Shown here piece by piece: positions 11,930 through 18,810 of a stretch of DNA of 19,595 nt. The DNA lies in contig JAZTXB010000109.1 of assembly GCA_045636225.1 (NCBI GenBank), positions 1 through 19,595 of the forward strand, in the 5' to 3' direction. The position numbers and the translations under genes were made by a program. Source of the stretch: UMGS1613 sp045636225. Lineage in GTDB: Bacteria; Bacillota_I; Bacilli_A; RF39; UBA660. The first letter of the stretch is position 1. Every line of letters starts with the position of its first letter. Below the pieces are notes generated by a model. That model made no database searches. It was given only the letters and a program-made list of their open reading frames with translations, and was not told the DNA's origin.

Positions 11930-12752
11930 AATCAACTATACCAAGAGTTTTAGAGTCAAATTGTTTAATGTTAGTTAAATCAATGTTTTGGTAATCTTCT
12001 GCAAAGGAATTGCAAAAATCAGTTGCTATCTCTTTGCATATTTCCTCGTTATCTCTAAAAAGGAATTCTAGATATTTTAATTGTTCTTCTTCATACTCAT
12101 CACCAGATAATGGTAGAGCAACACTAAGAAGTCCTTGTTCGCAAATTATAAACTTAAATAGTTCAATAGTATTTTTACTTATTAGTAAAGTGTATTCATC
12201 TTTTGAGTCTAGATCAAAAGATATTTTTTTATTTTCGTTTAGTTCTTTTAAGATAGGAACAATATATTTATCTATGAATTCAAATGTCTTGTCGGCAATA
12301 GAGTATCTTCTCGCTAGATATTCACAAAATAAATCGGCAAGTTTATTTTTTGTTTTTCTATCTTTATATACTAAATTGTAAAAGATATTTTCCTTTTCTT
12401 CTTCTTTAGTTTCATCAAGTTCATTATCTAAATCAATATCATCTTCAATTTCTTCCTCAATATCATCTAAACTATTTTCCTCGTTAAAATTTTTAGATAA
12501 AATGCTTGTATTAAGTAAATGAGGTATAGTTCTATCAATTCTACTAGTCAGTTCTAGTGTTTCTTTATCATCACTATTAGGGTTATATTTAATCCTATTT
12601 TTTTGATTTAGTTTTATTAGTCTAGGTTTAACATAATTATCTAAAAAATCATATAATCTATTCATAAAATCTTCTTTACTTAAATTTCTAGAAAATAAGT
12701 CGCTTGTTTCTTGTTGTTCTTCAATTAATTTTAATACATTTATCTTTTCCAT
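11928..12752 (-). CDS. Unknown element protein with internal duplication
   Basis: 274 residues, second gene of a leftward pair (9 bases after 12762), AGGAGG four bases before the ATG. Not recognised. It contains two related segments: residues 36-70 (FLDNYVKPRLIKLNQKNRI, then DDKETLELTS) and 159-191 (FIDKYIVPILKELNENKKI, then SKDEYTLLIS), i.e. F[LI]D[NK]YxxPxLxxLNxxxxI followed by an acidic [SD]xDE/KETL turn. Between them is a strongly acidic linker (91-121: runs such as DDIEEEIEDDIDLDNE). All helical, no membrane segment or signal. A duplicated helical unit on a flexible acidic arm suggests a protein-binding or DNA-mimic role, but that is inference only. Confidence 0.85.
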   Translation of the reverse strand: MEKINVLKLIEEQQETSDLFSRNLSKEDFMNRLYDFLDNYVKPRLIKLNQKNRIKYNPNSDDKETLELTSRIDRTIPHLLNTSILSKNFNEENSLDDIEEEIEDDIDLDNELDETKEEEKENIFYNLVYKDRKTKNKLADLFCEYLARRYSIADKTFEFIDKYIVPILKELNENKKISFDLDSKDEYTLLISKNTIELFKFIICEQGLLSVALPLSGDEYEEEQLKYLEFLFRDNEEICKEIATDFCNSFAEDYQNIDLTNIKQFDSKTLGIVD

Positions 12753-12761
12753 AAAGCCTCC

Positions 12762-13856
12762 TTAACTTACTCTTATAAAGTAATCAATATGTCTTTCAAT
12801 TAGTTTAGTTATTTCTTTAAAAGCAACTTTGTGATTTTCTATAACTTCTTCAGTAGAAGTGGCTTTTTGTGTCATTATCTTATGTATTTCTTTTAAGTCT
12901 TTCATAATTTTTTTAATTAAGTCATTATTAACTTTAAATTCTTTTTCTATGTCTTTGCTTTCCATAGTAGTTAAGAATACAAATCCATCATAATTATTTA
13001 TGGCATCGTTTACTGATATACCACGGGGCATAATATTCTCTTGATAATTCATAGTAAACATAAGCATAAAATGCAAAGCGTCCATTCTATCTATTTTCTT
13101 ATTATAGATACGTAGTGAATCTAAATAAGCCTTATACAACTCAATAGGTGTTGTTTTCTCATCTAAATTATATTCCTTAACAGGTGTTAAAGATATTACA
13201 TTGACAATACCATTATTAGCTTTAGCAATTAAATCATAAATAAAGGCAATATTAGAGAACTCTTCATCAGTTAAGTCTTTACCATACATATCTTTAAAAT
13301 CTTTTTTATATGTTTCGCTAAAAGACTCTCTATCATCATTTAAAGTATTGAACTTGCTAACATAAATCTTATATTTGCTATCTTTATTTTTTTCAAAGTC
13401 TATACCATTTCTAACAACATTATCAAATTTGCATTTCTCAAGTTTTATCATTTCTTCTTCAACTTCATTAGGTATAGTTCCTAATTTTTCTATACTACAT
13501 AAATACTCGTACCAATTTATAAATGAGTTATATAAAAATCTTGTTTCTTTGTCCGGTAGGGCATTTATAAATCTAACACTATATTTGTGATACTTACTAT
13601 CATTATCTCTGTTGCCAAACAAGCATTTTTCAAGTTCTATTTGTAAATCATTAACCTTATCATTGATAGTTCTATCACTATCAGCAAATAAAATATTATT
13701 TACTCTAATAAATGTTTGGAATATATCTAACATAGCATTATATTCTTCTTTGTGTTCTTTCTTAAAATTATTGCAATTAAGTGCTTTCTCTAGAGTAGTG
13801 ATATAAACACTATCTTTAAATACATCGTCAGTTAATGTCTTGTGATATTTTCCCAT
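12762..13856 (-). CDS. Unknown large element protein
   Basis: 364 residues, the largest cargo gene and first of the leftward pair; GGAGG five bases before the ATG. Not recognised. Almost entirely helical and charged, with no P-loop, nuclease, protease or helix-turn-helix motif that I can see and no signal peptide. A possible conserved core is DALHFMLMFTMNYQENIMPRG (about 262-282). The N-terminal part has repeated KYHKYSVRF / KYKIYVSKF phrases about 80 residues apart (near 88 and 161), hinting at a duplicated unit. Own extended -10 promoter upstream. Tight spacing with the 274-residue gene suggests a complex. Two unknown coexpressed proteins on a small element are candidates for anti-phage or interference functions, but no evidence shows that. 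Confidence 0.87.
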   Translation of the reverse strand: MGKYHKTLTDDVFKDSVYITTLEKALNCNNFKKEHKEEYNAMLDIFQTFIRVNNILFADSDRTINDKVNDLQIELEKCLFGNRDNDSKYHKYSVRFINALPDKETRFLYNSFINWYEYLCSIEKLGTIPNEVEEEMIKLEKCKFDNVVRNGIDFEKNKDSKYKIYVSKFNTLNDDRESFSETYKKDFKDMYGKDLTDEEFSNIAFIYDLIAKANNGIVNVISLTPVKEYNLDEKTTPIELYKAYLDSLRIYNKKIDRMDALHFMLMFTMNYQENIMPRGISVNDAINNYDGFVFLTTMESKDIEKEFKVNNDLIKKIMKDLKEIHKIMTQKATSTEEVIENHKVAFKEITKLIERHIDYFIRVS

Positions 13857-13882
13857 AAAAACCTCCTTTTAAATTGTTTTCT

Positions 13883-13891
13883 ATTATAGCA
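13883..13891 (-). promoter_or_regulatory. Leftward extended -10 promoter TGCTATAAT
   Basis: Minus-strand TGC (13891-13889) plus perfect TATAAT (13888-13883), poor -35. It drives the pair 13856-11928 with a leader of about 20 bases. Confidence 0.72.
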
Positions 13892-13900
13892 CAAAACAAC

Positions 13901-13925
13901 AAAAAAGTTATCTTTTCTTGATAAC
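13901..13925 (-). terminator. Leftward terminator after the 13931 gene
   Basis: Minus strand: GTTATC (13925-13920), 7-base loop, GATAAC (13912-13907), then six T. Separates the small gene from the pair downstream. Confidence 0.85.
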
Positions 13926-13930
13926 TATGA

Positions 13931-14128
13931 TTAAGCTAATACATTAGTTGTAGTTTGATTTGCTAATAAACTTCTTTTAGTTAGGACAATTTGAACCCCA
14001 TGTTCTTTTGCTATCTCTCCCATAACTCTTTCAAATTCTTTCAAACTTATTAACCCCATTTTTATCATTATTTCTAGTGCATTTAAATCCTTTTCTAATT
14101 CTTTTAAATTTAATTTATTATTTCTCAT
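13931..14128 (-). CDS. Small SHOCT-like protein
   Basis: 65 residues. AGAGGAAA ribosome site upstream. Two helices with a turn: LKELEKDLNALEIMIKMGLIS then LKEFERVMGEIAKEHGV. This resembles SHOCT-type short C-terminal domains (helix, GLI[ST]xxEF turn, helix) that occur in small proteins of integrative elements near recombinase genes. It lacks any enzymatic motif. Probably an oligomerising or accessory protein; no specific role can be given. It sits between a leftward terminator and the hairpin at 14161-14211. Confidence 0.72.
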   Translation of the reverse strand: MRNNKLNLKELEKDLNALEIMIKMGLISLKEFERVMGEIAKEHGVQIVLTKRSLLANQTTTNVLA

Positions 14129-14160
14129 ATCATTTTCCTCTTTCCTTATTTAATTTGTTT

Positions 14161-14211
14161 GACCTAGCAAGCATTTAAACTGATTTAGTTTATTTACGCT
14201 TGCATTAGGTC
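14161..14211. other. 51-base three-step hairpin of unknown role
   Basis: GACCTA, GCAAGC and TAAACT pair in register with AGTTTA, GCTTGC and TAGGTC, with small asymmetric internal loops and a GATTT apex. On the plus strand T-rich DNA follows, but both adjacent genes are leftward and there is no T tract on that side, so it is not a good terminator for them. It could be a single-strand origin, recombination or regulatory structure. Confidence 0.6.
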
Positions 14212-14235
14212 TATTTTTGTTTAATTTTGTTTAAA

Positions 14236-14463
14236 TTAGTTAGCATTGATAATTCTCATATATTTATCATATTTAGTGTTAATAGTTTTACAAATGCTAT
14301 TGATTCTATTATCAATACTATTTTTAGATGTGTTGTTTTCATATTCCATTGTTAGATATTTACAAAATCTATTTAATAGTTCTTCGCTGATTTCTCTTCC
14401 TGTGTGTTTCATAATAGCAAGTTTGATAACTTCTAACTTAATTTTATAATCATCTACTATCAT
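14236..14463 (-). CDS. Unknown small helical protein
   Basis: 75 residues, with GGAGG seven bases before the ATG. Not recognised. All helical: IKLEVIKLAIMKHTGREIS, ELLNRFCKYLTMEYENN, then a second half IDNRINSICKTINTKYDKY. No known motif and no membrane segment. It is the first gene of the leftward side, divergent from the excisionase-integrase unit across 292 non-coding bases, so it may be an early or regulatory gene of the element. Confidence 0.75.
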   Translation of the reverse strand: MIVDDYKIKLEVIKLAIMKHTGREISEELLNRFCKYLTMEYENNTSKNSIDNRINSICKTINTKYDKYMRIINAN

Positions 14464-14755
14464 TTGTGTTCCTCCTTTCAGTTTTTCAAAGGTTGGTTCC
14501 TTGCCTTTGTGATTTCATCTTACCAAAGTTTTTAGGAAGTTAAAATACCCTTGAAAAAGCATATTTTACCCGAAAAACCGGTATTTAGAATTCAACAAAC
14601 TCTTTATTTACAAGGAAAAAATAAAAAATATCTTTTAACACTTTGTATGTTGCTATGTATGAGAATTTCTTTTTAGTTCTTGGTATTCTATAGTTGCTTA
14701 AGCAAAAGGAGCACTTTTATAGGCTCACTATTAAATAATTATAGGAGGAATTATT
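14464..14755. other. Divergent control region before xis-int
   Basis: 292 bases with no supported gene. Contains the leader of the leftward gene, an inverted repeat CAAAGG...CCTTTG (14487-14509), paired TACCC motifs near 14550 and 14570, an AACCGGT, and a perfect 12-bp palindrome TTGCTTAAGCAA (14694-14705) about 50 bases before the xis start, well placed as an operator. No convincing -35/-10 pair was found for xis; a weak one uses the TTGCTT of the palindrome as its -35, which would put the promoter under operator control. Confidence 0.6.
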
Positions 14756-14959
14756 ATGACAAAAGAAATATGTGGTATTAAAGAATTAGCAACTTATCTA
14801 GATATGTCAGAGTCTGGTATAAGAAAGTTAGTAAGAGAAAAAAGAATACCTTATTTTAGGGTATTAAGTAGTATAAAATTTGATTTAAAAGAAATAAATT
14901 TATGGATTGAAAATAAACAAAATGAAGAGAGTAAATTCTCAGTTTTACTAGGAATATAA
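14756..14959 (+). CDS. xis: Excisionase-like HTH protein
   Basis: 67 residues; TAGGAGG seven bases before the ATG. A complete HTH_17/excisionase domain: CGIKELATYLDMSESGIRKLV (helix-turn-helix), the wing REKRIPYFRVLSSIKFD and the closing helix LKEINLWIEN. The IKFD...LxxWI ending is typical of Xis proteins of Tn916-like and related elements. It stands directly before the integrase in the same direction, the usual xis-int order, so it most likely binds the arm region, bends it and steers integrase to excision. The integrase has an additional promoter of its own in between, allowing separate expression. Confidence 0.88.
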   Translation: MTKEICGIKELATYLDMSESGIRKLVREKRIPYFRVLSSIKFDLKEINLWIENKQNEESKFSVLLGI

Positions 14960-14968
14960 GGGCTTTTG

Positions 14969-15007
14969 TGGTATAATATATATAGACAACAAGTCCTTAT
15001 ACCCTTA
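14969..15007 (+). promoter_or_regulatory. Integrase promoter with downstream operator-like motif
   Basis: TGG plus TATAAT (14972-14977), no -35. Directly after it come GACAACAAGT (14985-14994) and CCTTATACCCTTA (14995-15007), the latter containing CCTTA twice. The same two motifs lie inverted and swapped in order at 6629-6659. A protein bound here would sit on the start site and block int transcription. Confidence 0.65.
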
Positions 15008-15027
15008 AAATGAAAGGAGCATATTTT

Positions 15028-16176
15028 ATGGGGTATAGACAAGTCGGTGTAGATAAAAATGGTGTAAAAAAGTTTAGAATAACTATTGAACTTGGTAGAG
15101 ATTTATTTGGTAAAAGAGATAGATACTATGAAACCTTTTATGGCTCAGTAGCAGAAGTTAAAATAAGAGATGCTGAACTAACAAAACTATATTATAAGAA
15201 AGGCAATACGGCAAATGTTAAGGATTTAACCTTTACTCAGTATAGTCAAATCTTTTTAAAGAAATATTGTGAAGGTAGTCTTGGAATAGTAACCATTAAC
15301 AATTATAAGCGATTACTAAAGTATATTTTACCCTACATAGGGCATTTAAAATTAAACAAGATAACACACACAATGTTAAATGAAATGTATAGGAAGTTAA
15401 AGAAAGGCAATAAGGGTAAAGAATTAAGTTATAGTTCTATGTATGATTACTACAAAATAATAAATGTAATGTTTAACCAAGCAGTTTATAATGGCTTATT
15501 AAGTGAAAATCCAAACCTTAGAGCGAATAAACCTAAGAAAGAAAAGTCAGAGCAAAAGTTTTATGACTTAGAACAAGTAAAGAAATTATTATCTTGCTTA
15601 GATAATGAGTGTATAAAATATAAGGCTTTAATTACTCTTGCTTTAGATAGTGGTGCTCGTAGGGGCGAAATAGTCGCTTTAAAGTGGAACGATTTAGACT
15701 TTAACACAGGTGCATTAAAAATTGACAACTCATTAAAGGTTGTTAAGGGTGTTGTAGATGAAAAGAAAGCCAAAACTAACTCATCTAACCGAATTATATA
15801 TTTATGTGGTGCTACTTTAGATGTTTTAAGAGAATATAAAGAGTGGCAAGATATTTGTATAAAGGAACTAGGTAAGAATTGGAAAAATGAAAATAGAATT
15901 TTTACTGATGAATTAGGTGGCTATATGAATCCGGGCACTTGCTATAAGATTTTTACTAAGATAACTGAAAAATATGGATTAGAACACATAAGATTTCACG
16001 ATTTAAGACATACATCAGCTAGTGTCTTGATACATAAGGGAATAAATGTTAAAGCCGTAAGCCAAAGACTAGGACATTCTAGTATAAATATTACTAATGA
16101 TATTTATGCACATACTTTTGAAAGTGCTAAGGTTGAAAGTGCCATCGCATTTAACGAAATTATCAAAAATGGCTAA
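15028..16176 (+). CDS. int: Tyrosine recombinase, element integrase
   Basis: The start is ATG 15028, with AAAGGAGC at 15012-15019; the in-frame ATG at 15010 lies just before that ribosome site and would include it in the coding region. 382 residues. About 1-62 is an arm-type DNA-binding domain (short beta sheet, GYRQVGVDKNGVKKFRITI). About 65-165 is the SAM-like core-binding domain. The catalytic domain follows with Arg211 (SGARRGE), His324 and Arg327 (HDLRH), His350 (LGH) and nucleophile Tyr360 (NDIYAHT). All catalytic residues appear intact. It integrates and excises the element at tRNA-Ser using the 33-bp core; attR lies about 150 bases downstream. TGGCTAA, a relative of the arm motif, overlaps its stop codon. 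Confidence 0.96.
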   Translation: MGYRQVGVDKNGVKKFRITIELGRDLFGKRDRYYETFYGSVAEVKIRDAELTKLYYKKGNTANVKDLTFTQYSQIFLKKYCEGSLGIVTINNYKRLLKYILPYIGHLKLNKITHTMLNEMYRKLKKGNKGKELSYSSMYDYYKIINVMFNQAVYNGLLSENPNLRANKPKKEKSEQKFYDLEQVKKLLSCLDNECIKYKALITLALDSGARRGEIVALKWNDLDFNTGALKIDNSLKVVKGVVDEKKAKTNSSNRIIYLCGATLDVLREYKEWQDICIKELGKNWKNENRIFTDELGGYMNPGTCYKIFTKITEKYGLEHIRFHDLRHTSASVLIHKGINVKAVSQRLGHSSINITNDIYAHTFESAKVESAIAFNEIIKNG

Positions 16177-16208
16177 AAAAAAGACAAATGGCTACAATTT
16201 TGGGCTAC
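16170..16208 (+). repeat. Right arm-type sites
   Basis: TGGCTAC (16189-16195) and TGGGCTAC (16201-16208), then CATTTTTA, in the same order and orientation as 6601-6627 with one base more between them. A partial copy TGGCTAA lies at 16170-16176 over the int stop. Confidence 0.75.
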
Positions 16209-16323
16209 CATTTTTAAGAATAATAATAAAGAAAAAATGTAATGCTTTGTAAAGTCTTATAAATAAAAGGATTTCAAAGACTTAAAGAAAAAATCTACGG
16301 GTTTTTAATGAGTGGAGCACACA

Positions 16324-16356
16324 CCTGCTAAGGGTGTAGACCGGGCAACTGGTGCG
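16324..16356 (+). other. attR core
   Basis: Exact copy of 6418-6450. The 110 bases before it (from 16209) hold no gene, only an inverted repeat AAGTCTT...AAGACTT (about 16253-16285). Confidence 0.88.
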
Positions 16357-16383
16357 CGAGTTCAAATCTCGCCTGCTCCGCCA
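16324..16383 (+). pseudogene. Displaced 3' part of tRNA-Ser
   Basis: Contains the anticodon loop, variable arm, T arm, 3' acceptor strand and CCA of tRNA-Ser(GCT), but no 5' acceptor strand, D arm or promoter, so it cannot make a tRNA. Its T stem is GCGAG/CTCGC where the intact gene has GAGGG/CCCTC; the four changes are compensatory and keep pairing. This is presumably the original chromosomal 3' end displaced by integration. Confidence 0.88.
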
Positions 16384-16397
16384 TTTTTTTGATTAAT

Positions 16398-16426
16398 AAA
16401 GACTTGTTTAACTCAAGTCTTTTTTT
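16398..16426 (+). terminator. Original tRNA-Ser terminator
   Basis: AAAGACTTG (16398-16406), a 7-base loop, CAAGTCTTT (16414-16422), T run to 16426. Located 15 bases after the displaced tRNA end, so it probably served the tRNA before integration. Confidence 0.88.
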
Positions 16427-16464
16427 ATAAAAAAAGTTATTATTTGATATTAATATATAAAATG

Positions 16465-16473
16465 TGATATAAT
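16465..16473 (+). promoter_or_regulatory. Extended -10 promoter TGATATAAT of the lipid operon
   Basis: TGA plus TATAAT (16468-16473). The expected start near 16480 is only about 10 bases before ATG 16490 and no good ribosome site fits between, so this transcript may be nearly leaderless. Confidence 0.7.
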
Positions 16474-16489
16474 GTTAATGTGATGGTAG

Positions 16490-17083
16490 ATGAAGAAGAA
16501 AAATAATGATGTACTGTTATATAAATTCTTAAGACCGATAATTACTATATTATTTAAATTATTATATAGACCTAAAATAATAGGTAAGGAGAATATTAGT
16601 AATAGTGGAAGAATAATATTAGCAGGGAACCATACAAATATTTTTGATGCTCCTTTATTAATTAGTTGTACTAAAAGGAATATTCATTTTTTAGCTAAAA
16701 TAGAGTTATTTAGAGGAATAAAAAAACATTTCTTTAATAATATGGGTTTAATTCCAGTAGATAGAAGTAGAAAAGACCATAATGTGCTTGAAAATGCTTA
16801 TTGTTATTTAGATAATGAAAAAGTTATAGGAATATTTCCAGAAGGTACATATGGTAAAGGGGAAAATAAAGGAAAAATGCTTCCTTTTAAGATAGGTGCT
16901 GTAAAAATGGCATATGAAGCAAAATGTGATATAGTGCCTTTTGCTATAACCGGTACCTATAAATTGTTTTCTAAAGATTTAAAAATAGTTTTTGGAAAAC
17001 CAATAAAAATTAAAAGTAATAATTTAGAAAGAGAAAATAACAAGTTAAGAGATATTGTTGTAAAGATGGTGAATGATAAATGA
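16490..17083 (+). CDS. plsC: 1-acyl-glycerol-3-phosphate acyltransferase, PlsC family
   Basis: 197 residues. Transfers an acyl chain to lysophosphatidic acid to form phosphatidic acid at the membrane. Motif I NHTNIFD (His48, Asp53; the NHX4D catalytic pair) is present, then the DRSRKD region (91-96), motif III FPEGT (116-120) and a conserved VPFAITG strand. An N-terminal amphipathic/hydrophobic segment (about 8-28) likely sits on the membrane. Length is usual for short PlsC proteins. It overlaps the ligase gene by 4 bases (ATGA), so they are coupled. The short leader is odd. The substrate could also be another lysolipid, given the neighbouring ligase. Confidence 0.9.
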   Translation: MKKKNNDVLLYKFLRPIITILFKLLYRPKIIGKENISNSGRIILAGNHTNIFDAPLLISCTKRNIHFLAKIELFRGIKKHFFNNMGLIPVDRSRKDHNVLENAYCYLDNEKVIGIFPEGTYGKGENKGKMLPFKIGAVKMAYEAKCDIVPFAITGTYKLFSKDLKIVFGKPIKIKSNNLERENNKLRDIVVKMVNDK

Positions 17084-18810
17084 GTATATTTGATATTTTT
17101 AGAAAGAGAAAACCAATTCCAGCTCCTTGGAGCAAGTATTATACTGATGATGAACTTGATGTTAAAATTCCTAATATTAGTATGTATAAACAACTTTTAA
17201 ATACAGCTGAAAGGTATCCTAATAATATAGCTTATAGATATTTAGGAAAAAATGTTTCATATAAAAAATTTATGAAGCAAATAGATAGAGCAGTTATTTC
17301 GTTTAAAAAACTTAATATAAAAAAAGGAAATGTAGTAACTATTTGTTTACCTAATCTACCAGAAGCATTAATAGCTTTATATGCATTAAATAAATTAGGA
17401 GCAATTGCTAATATGGTGCATCCACTTTCCGCAGAGGAAGAAATAAAAGAATCTGTTGTAGCTACTAAGAGTAAATATTTAATAATGGTAGATATGTTTT
17501 ATAATAAGATTCAAAATACAGTTGGCAGTACAAAAATAAAAAATGTTATATTTGTATCTCCATCAAACTCAATGGGATTTTTCTTAAAAATTGGTTATAA
17601 ATTAATTAATATAGGAAAATATAAAAAATATCCAAGAAATGATTTTTATATGTCTTGGAAAAAATTTATTAGAAAGTCTAATTTTACAAAAATGGAAATT
17701 CCTGATAAATTTGGAAAAGATACTCCAGCAGTTATTCTTCATAGTGGTGGTACTAGTGGAAAACCAAAAAATGTAGTTCTTCAAAATAGAGCGTTTGTAA
17801 TGGCTTCTATTCAAGAAAGTGTTTGTTTAAAAACTGTAAATGTAGGGGATAGTATATTAGCTATAATGCCAAATTTCCATGGTTTTGGGCTTAGTGTTTG
17901 TATGCATTCTGTTATGACATTAGGTATTACATCTATATTGGTACCTCAATTTGATTCTAAAAAATTTGATATATTGTTTAATAAAAATAAGCCTTCTATA
18001 GTAGTAGGTGTACCTACACTTTTTGAAGCCCTTATAAGTAATAATAATATAAAAAATTTAGATCTATCTTATTTAAAAATTGCTATAAGTGGTGGAGATA
18101 TGCTTCCTAAAAGTTTGGAAGATAAGGTAAATACATATTTTAAAGAACATAATTCAAATGCTATAATAACCCAAGGATATGGTATGACTGAAGCTCTTGC
18201 AGCTGTTTGTCTTGCTATTGGTGATGTTAATAAAAGTGGTTCTATAGGTATACCGCTTCCTGGAAATTATATTAAAATAATAAATCCTGCAACAAGAAAA
18301 ACAAATCCATATAATGTTGTTGGAGAAATTTGTATAAATACTAAGGCACTTATGATGGGATATTTAAATAATGAATCAGAAACTAATGAGGCACTTCAAA
18401 TCCATGATGATGGTCATGTTTGGTTACACTCAGGAGATTTAGGTTATATGGATGAAGATGGTTTTATTTTCTGTAAGGGAAGAATTAAAAGAATGATTAT
18501 AACAAGTGGTTATAATGTATATCCTTCTCATATAGAAGAAGTAATTGAGTCACATCCAGCAGTACTTCAGTGTACGGTAGTAGGTGTACCTCATCCATAT
18601 AAACAGGAAGTTCCAAAAGCATTTATAGTACTTAAAGAAGGTTATCATGCTATATTTGTTAAATCAGAAATAAAAGATTATTGTAAAAAGAACTTGGCAA
18701 AATATATGATGCCACATGATTTTGTATATAGAAAAAAATTACCTAAAACGAAAATAGGTAAAGTAGATTTTAAAAAATTAGAAAGTGATATAGGTAGTGA
18801 TGATGAATAA
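17080..18810 (+). CDS. Acyl-CoA/acyl-ACP synthetase-like AMP-forming ligase
   Basis: 576 residues, full-length ANL-superfamily enzyme. It activates a carboxylic acid with ATP to an acyl-adenylate, then passes the acyl group to CoA or ACP. P-loop-like motif HSGGTSGKPK (221-230), YGMTEA (367-372), SGDLGYMDEDG (451-461), hinge GRIKRMI (467-473), and C-terminal catalytic Lys in PKTKIGKVDF (near 561). All key motifs are intact. N-terminal 20 residues are basic with a Pro/Trp patch, perhaps membrane-associating. It lies between two PlsC genes with overlaps on both sides (4 and about 11 bases), suggesting it feeds activated fatty acids to them, like the joined acyltransferase and ligase halves of E. 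coli Aas. The fatty-acid specificity cannot be read from sequence. Confidence 0.93.
   Translation: MSIFDIFRKRKPIPAPWSKYYTDDELDVKIPNISMYKQLLNTAERYPNNIAYRYLGKNVSYKKFMKQIDRAVISFKKLNIKKGNVVTICLPNLPEALIALYALNKLGAIANMVHPLSAEEEIKESVVATKSKYLIMVDMFYNKIQNTVGSTKIKNVIFVSPSNSMGFFLKIGYKLINIGKYKKYPRNDFYMSWKKFIRKSNFTKMEIPDKFGKDTPAVILHSGGTSGKPKNVVLQNRAFVMASIQESVCLKTVNVGDSILAIMPNFHGFGLSVCMHSVMTLGITSILVPQFDSKKFDILFNKNKPSIVVGVPTLFEALISNNNIKNLDLSYLKIAISGGDMLPKSLEDKVNTYFKEHNSNAIITQGYGMTEALAAVCLAIGDVNKSGSIGIPLPGNYIKIINPATRKTNPYNVVGEICINTKALMMGYLNNESETNEALQIHDDGHVWLHSGDLGYMDEDGFIFCKGRIKRMIITSGYNVYPSHIEEVIESHPAVLQCTVVGVPHPYKQEVPKAFIVLKEGYHAIFVKSEIKDYCKKNLAKYMMPHDFVYRKKLPKTKIGKVDFKKLESDIGSDDE

Larger units (their letters stand above)
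6418..16356 (+). mobile_element. 9.9-kb integrated element in tRNA-Ser
   Basis: Bounded by the 33-bp direct repeats, the unit is 9,906 bases from core to core. It holds a tyrosine integrase next to attR, an excisionase-like gene before it, a RepL-like replication gene, four small helix-turn-helix proteins and cargo. TGGCTAC arm-type motifs lie near both ends. I see no relaxase, type IV secretion, FtsK/coupling, capsid, portal, terminase or tail gene. So it is a small integrative element: a mobilizable element using another element's machinery, a phage satellite, or a decayed larger element. Base composition is close to that of its flanks, so it was recognised by structure rather than composition. 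Confidence 0.9.

Noticed and set aside
12010..12381. Plus-strand reading frame opposite the 274-residue gene
   Set aside because: A low-complexity Ser/Leu/Phe-rich shadow of the minus-strand gene, with no ribosome site.
15010..15027. Integrase start at 15010
   Set aside because: The AAAGGAGC ribosome site lies downstream of that ATG; 15028 is the natural start.
16324..16383. Second intact tRNA-Ser
   Set aside because: Upstream bases do not form a 5' acceptor strand or D arm, and no promoter is present; it is the displaced 3' part.
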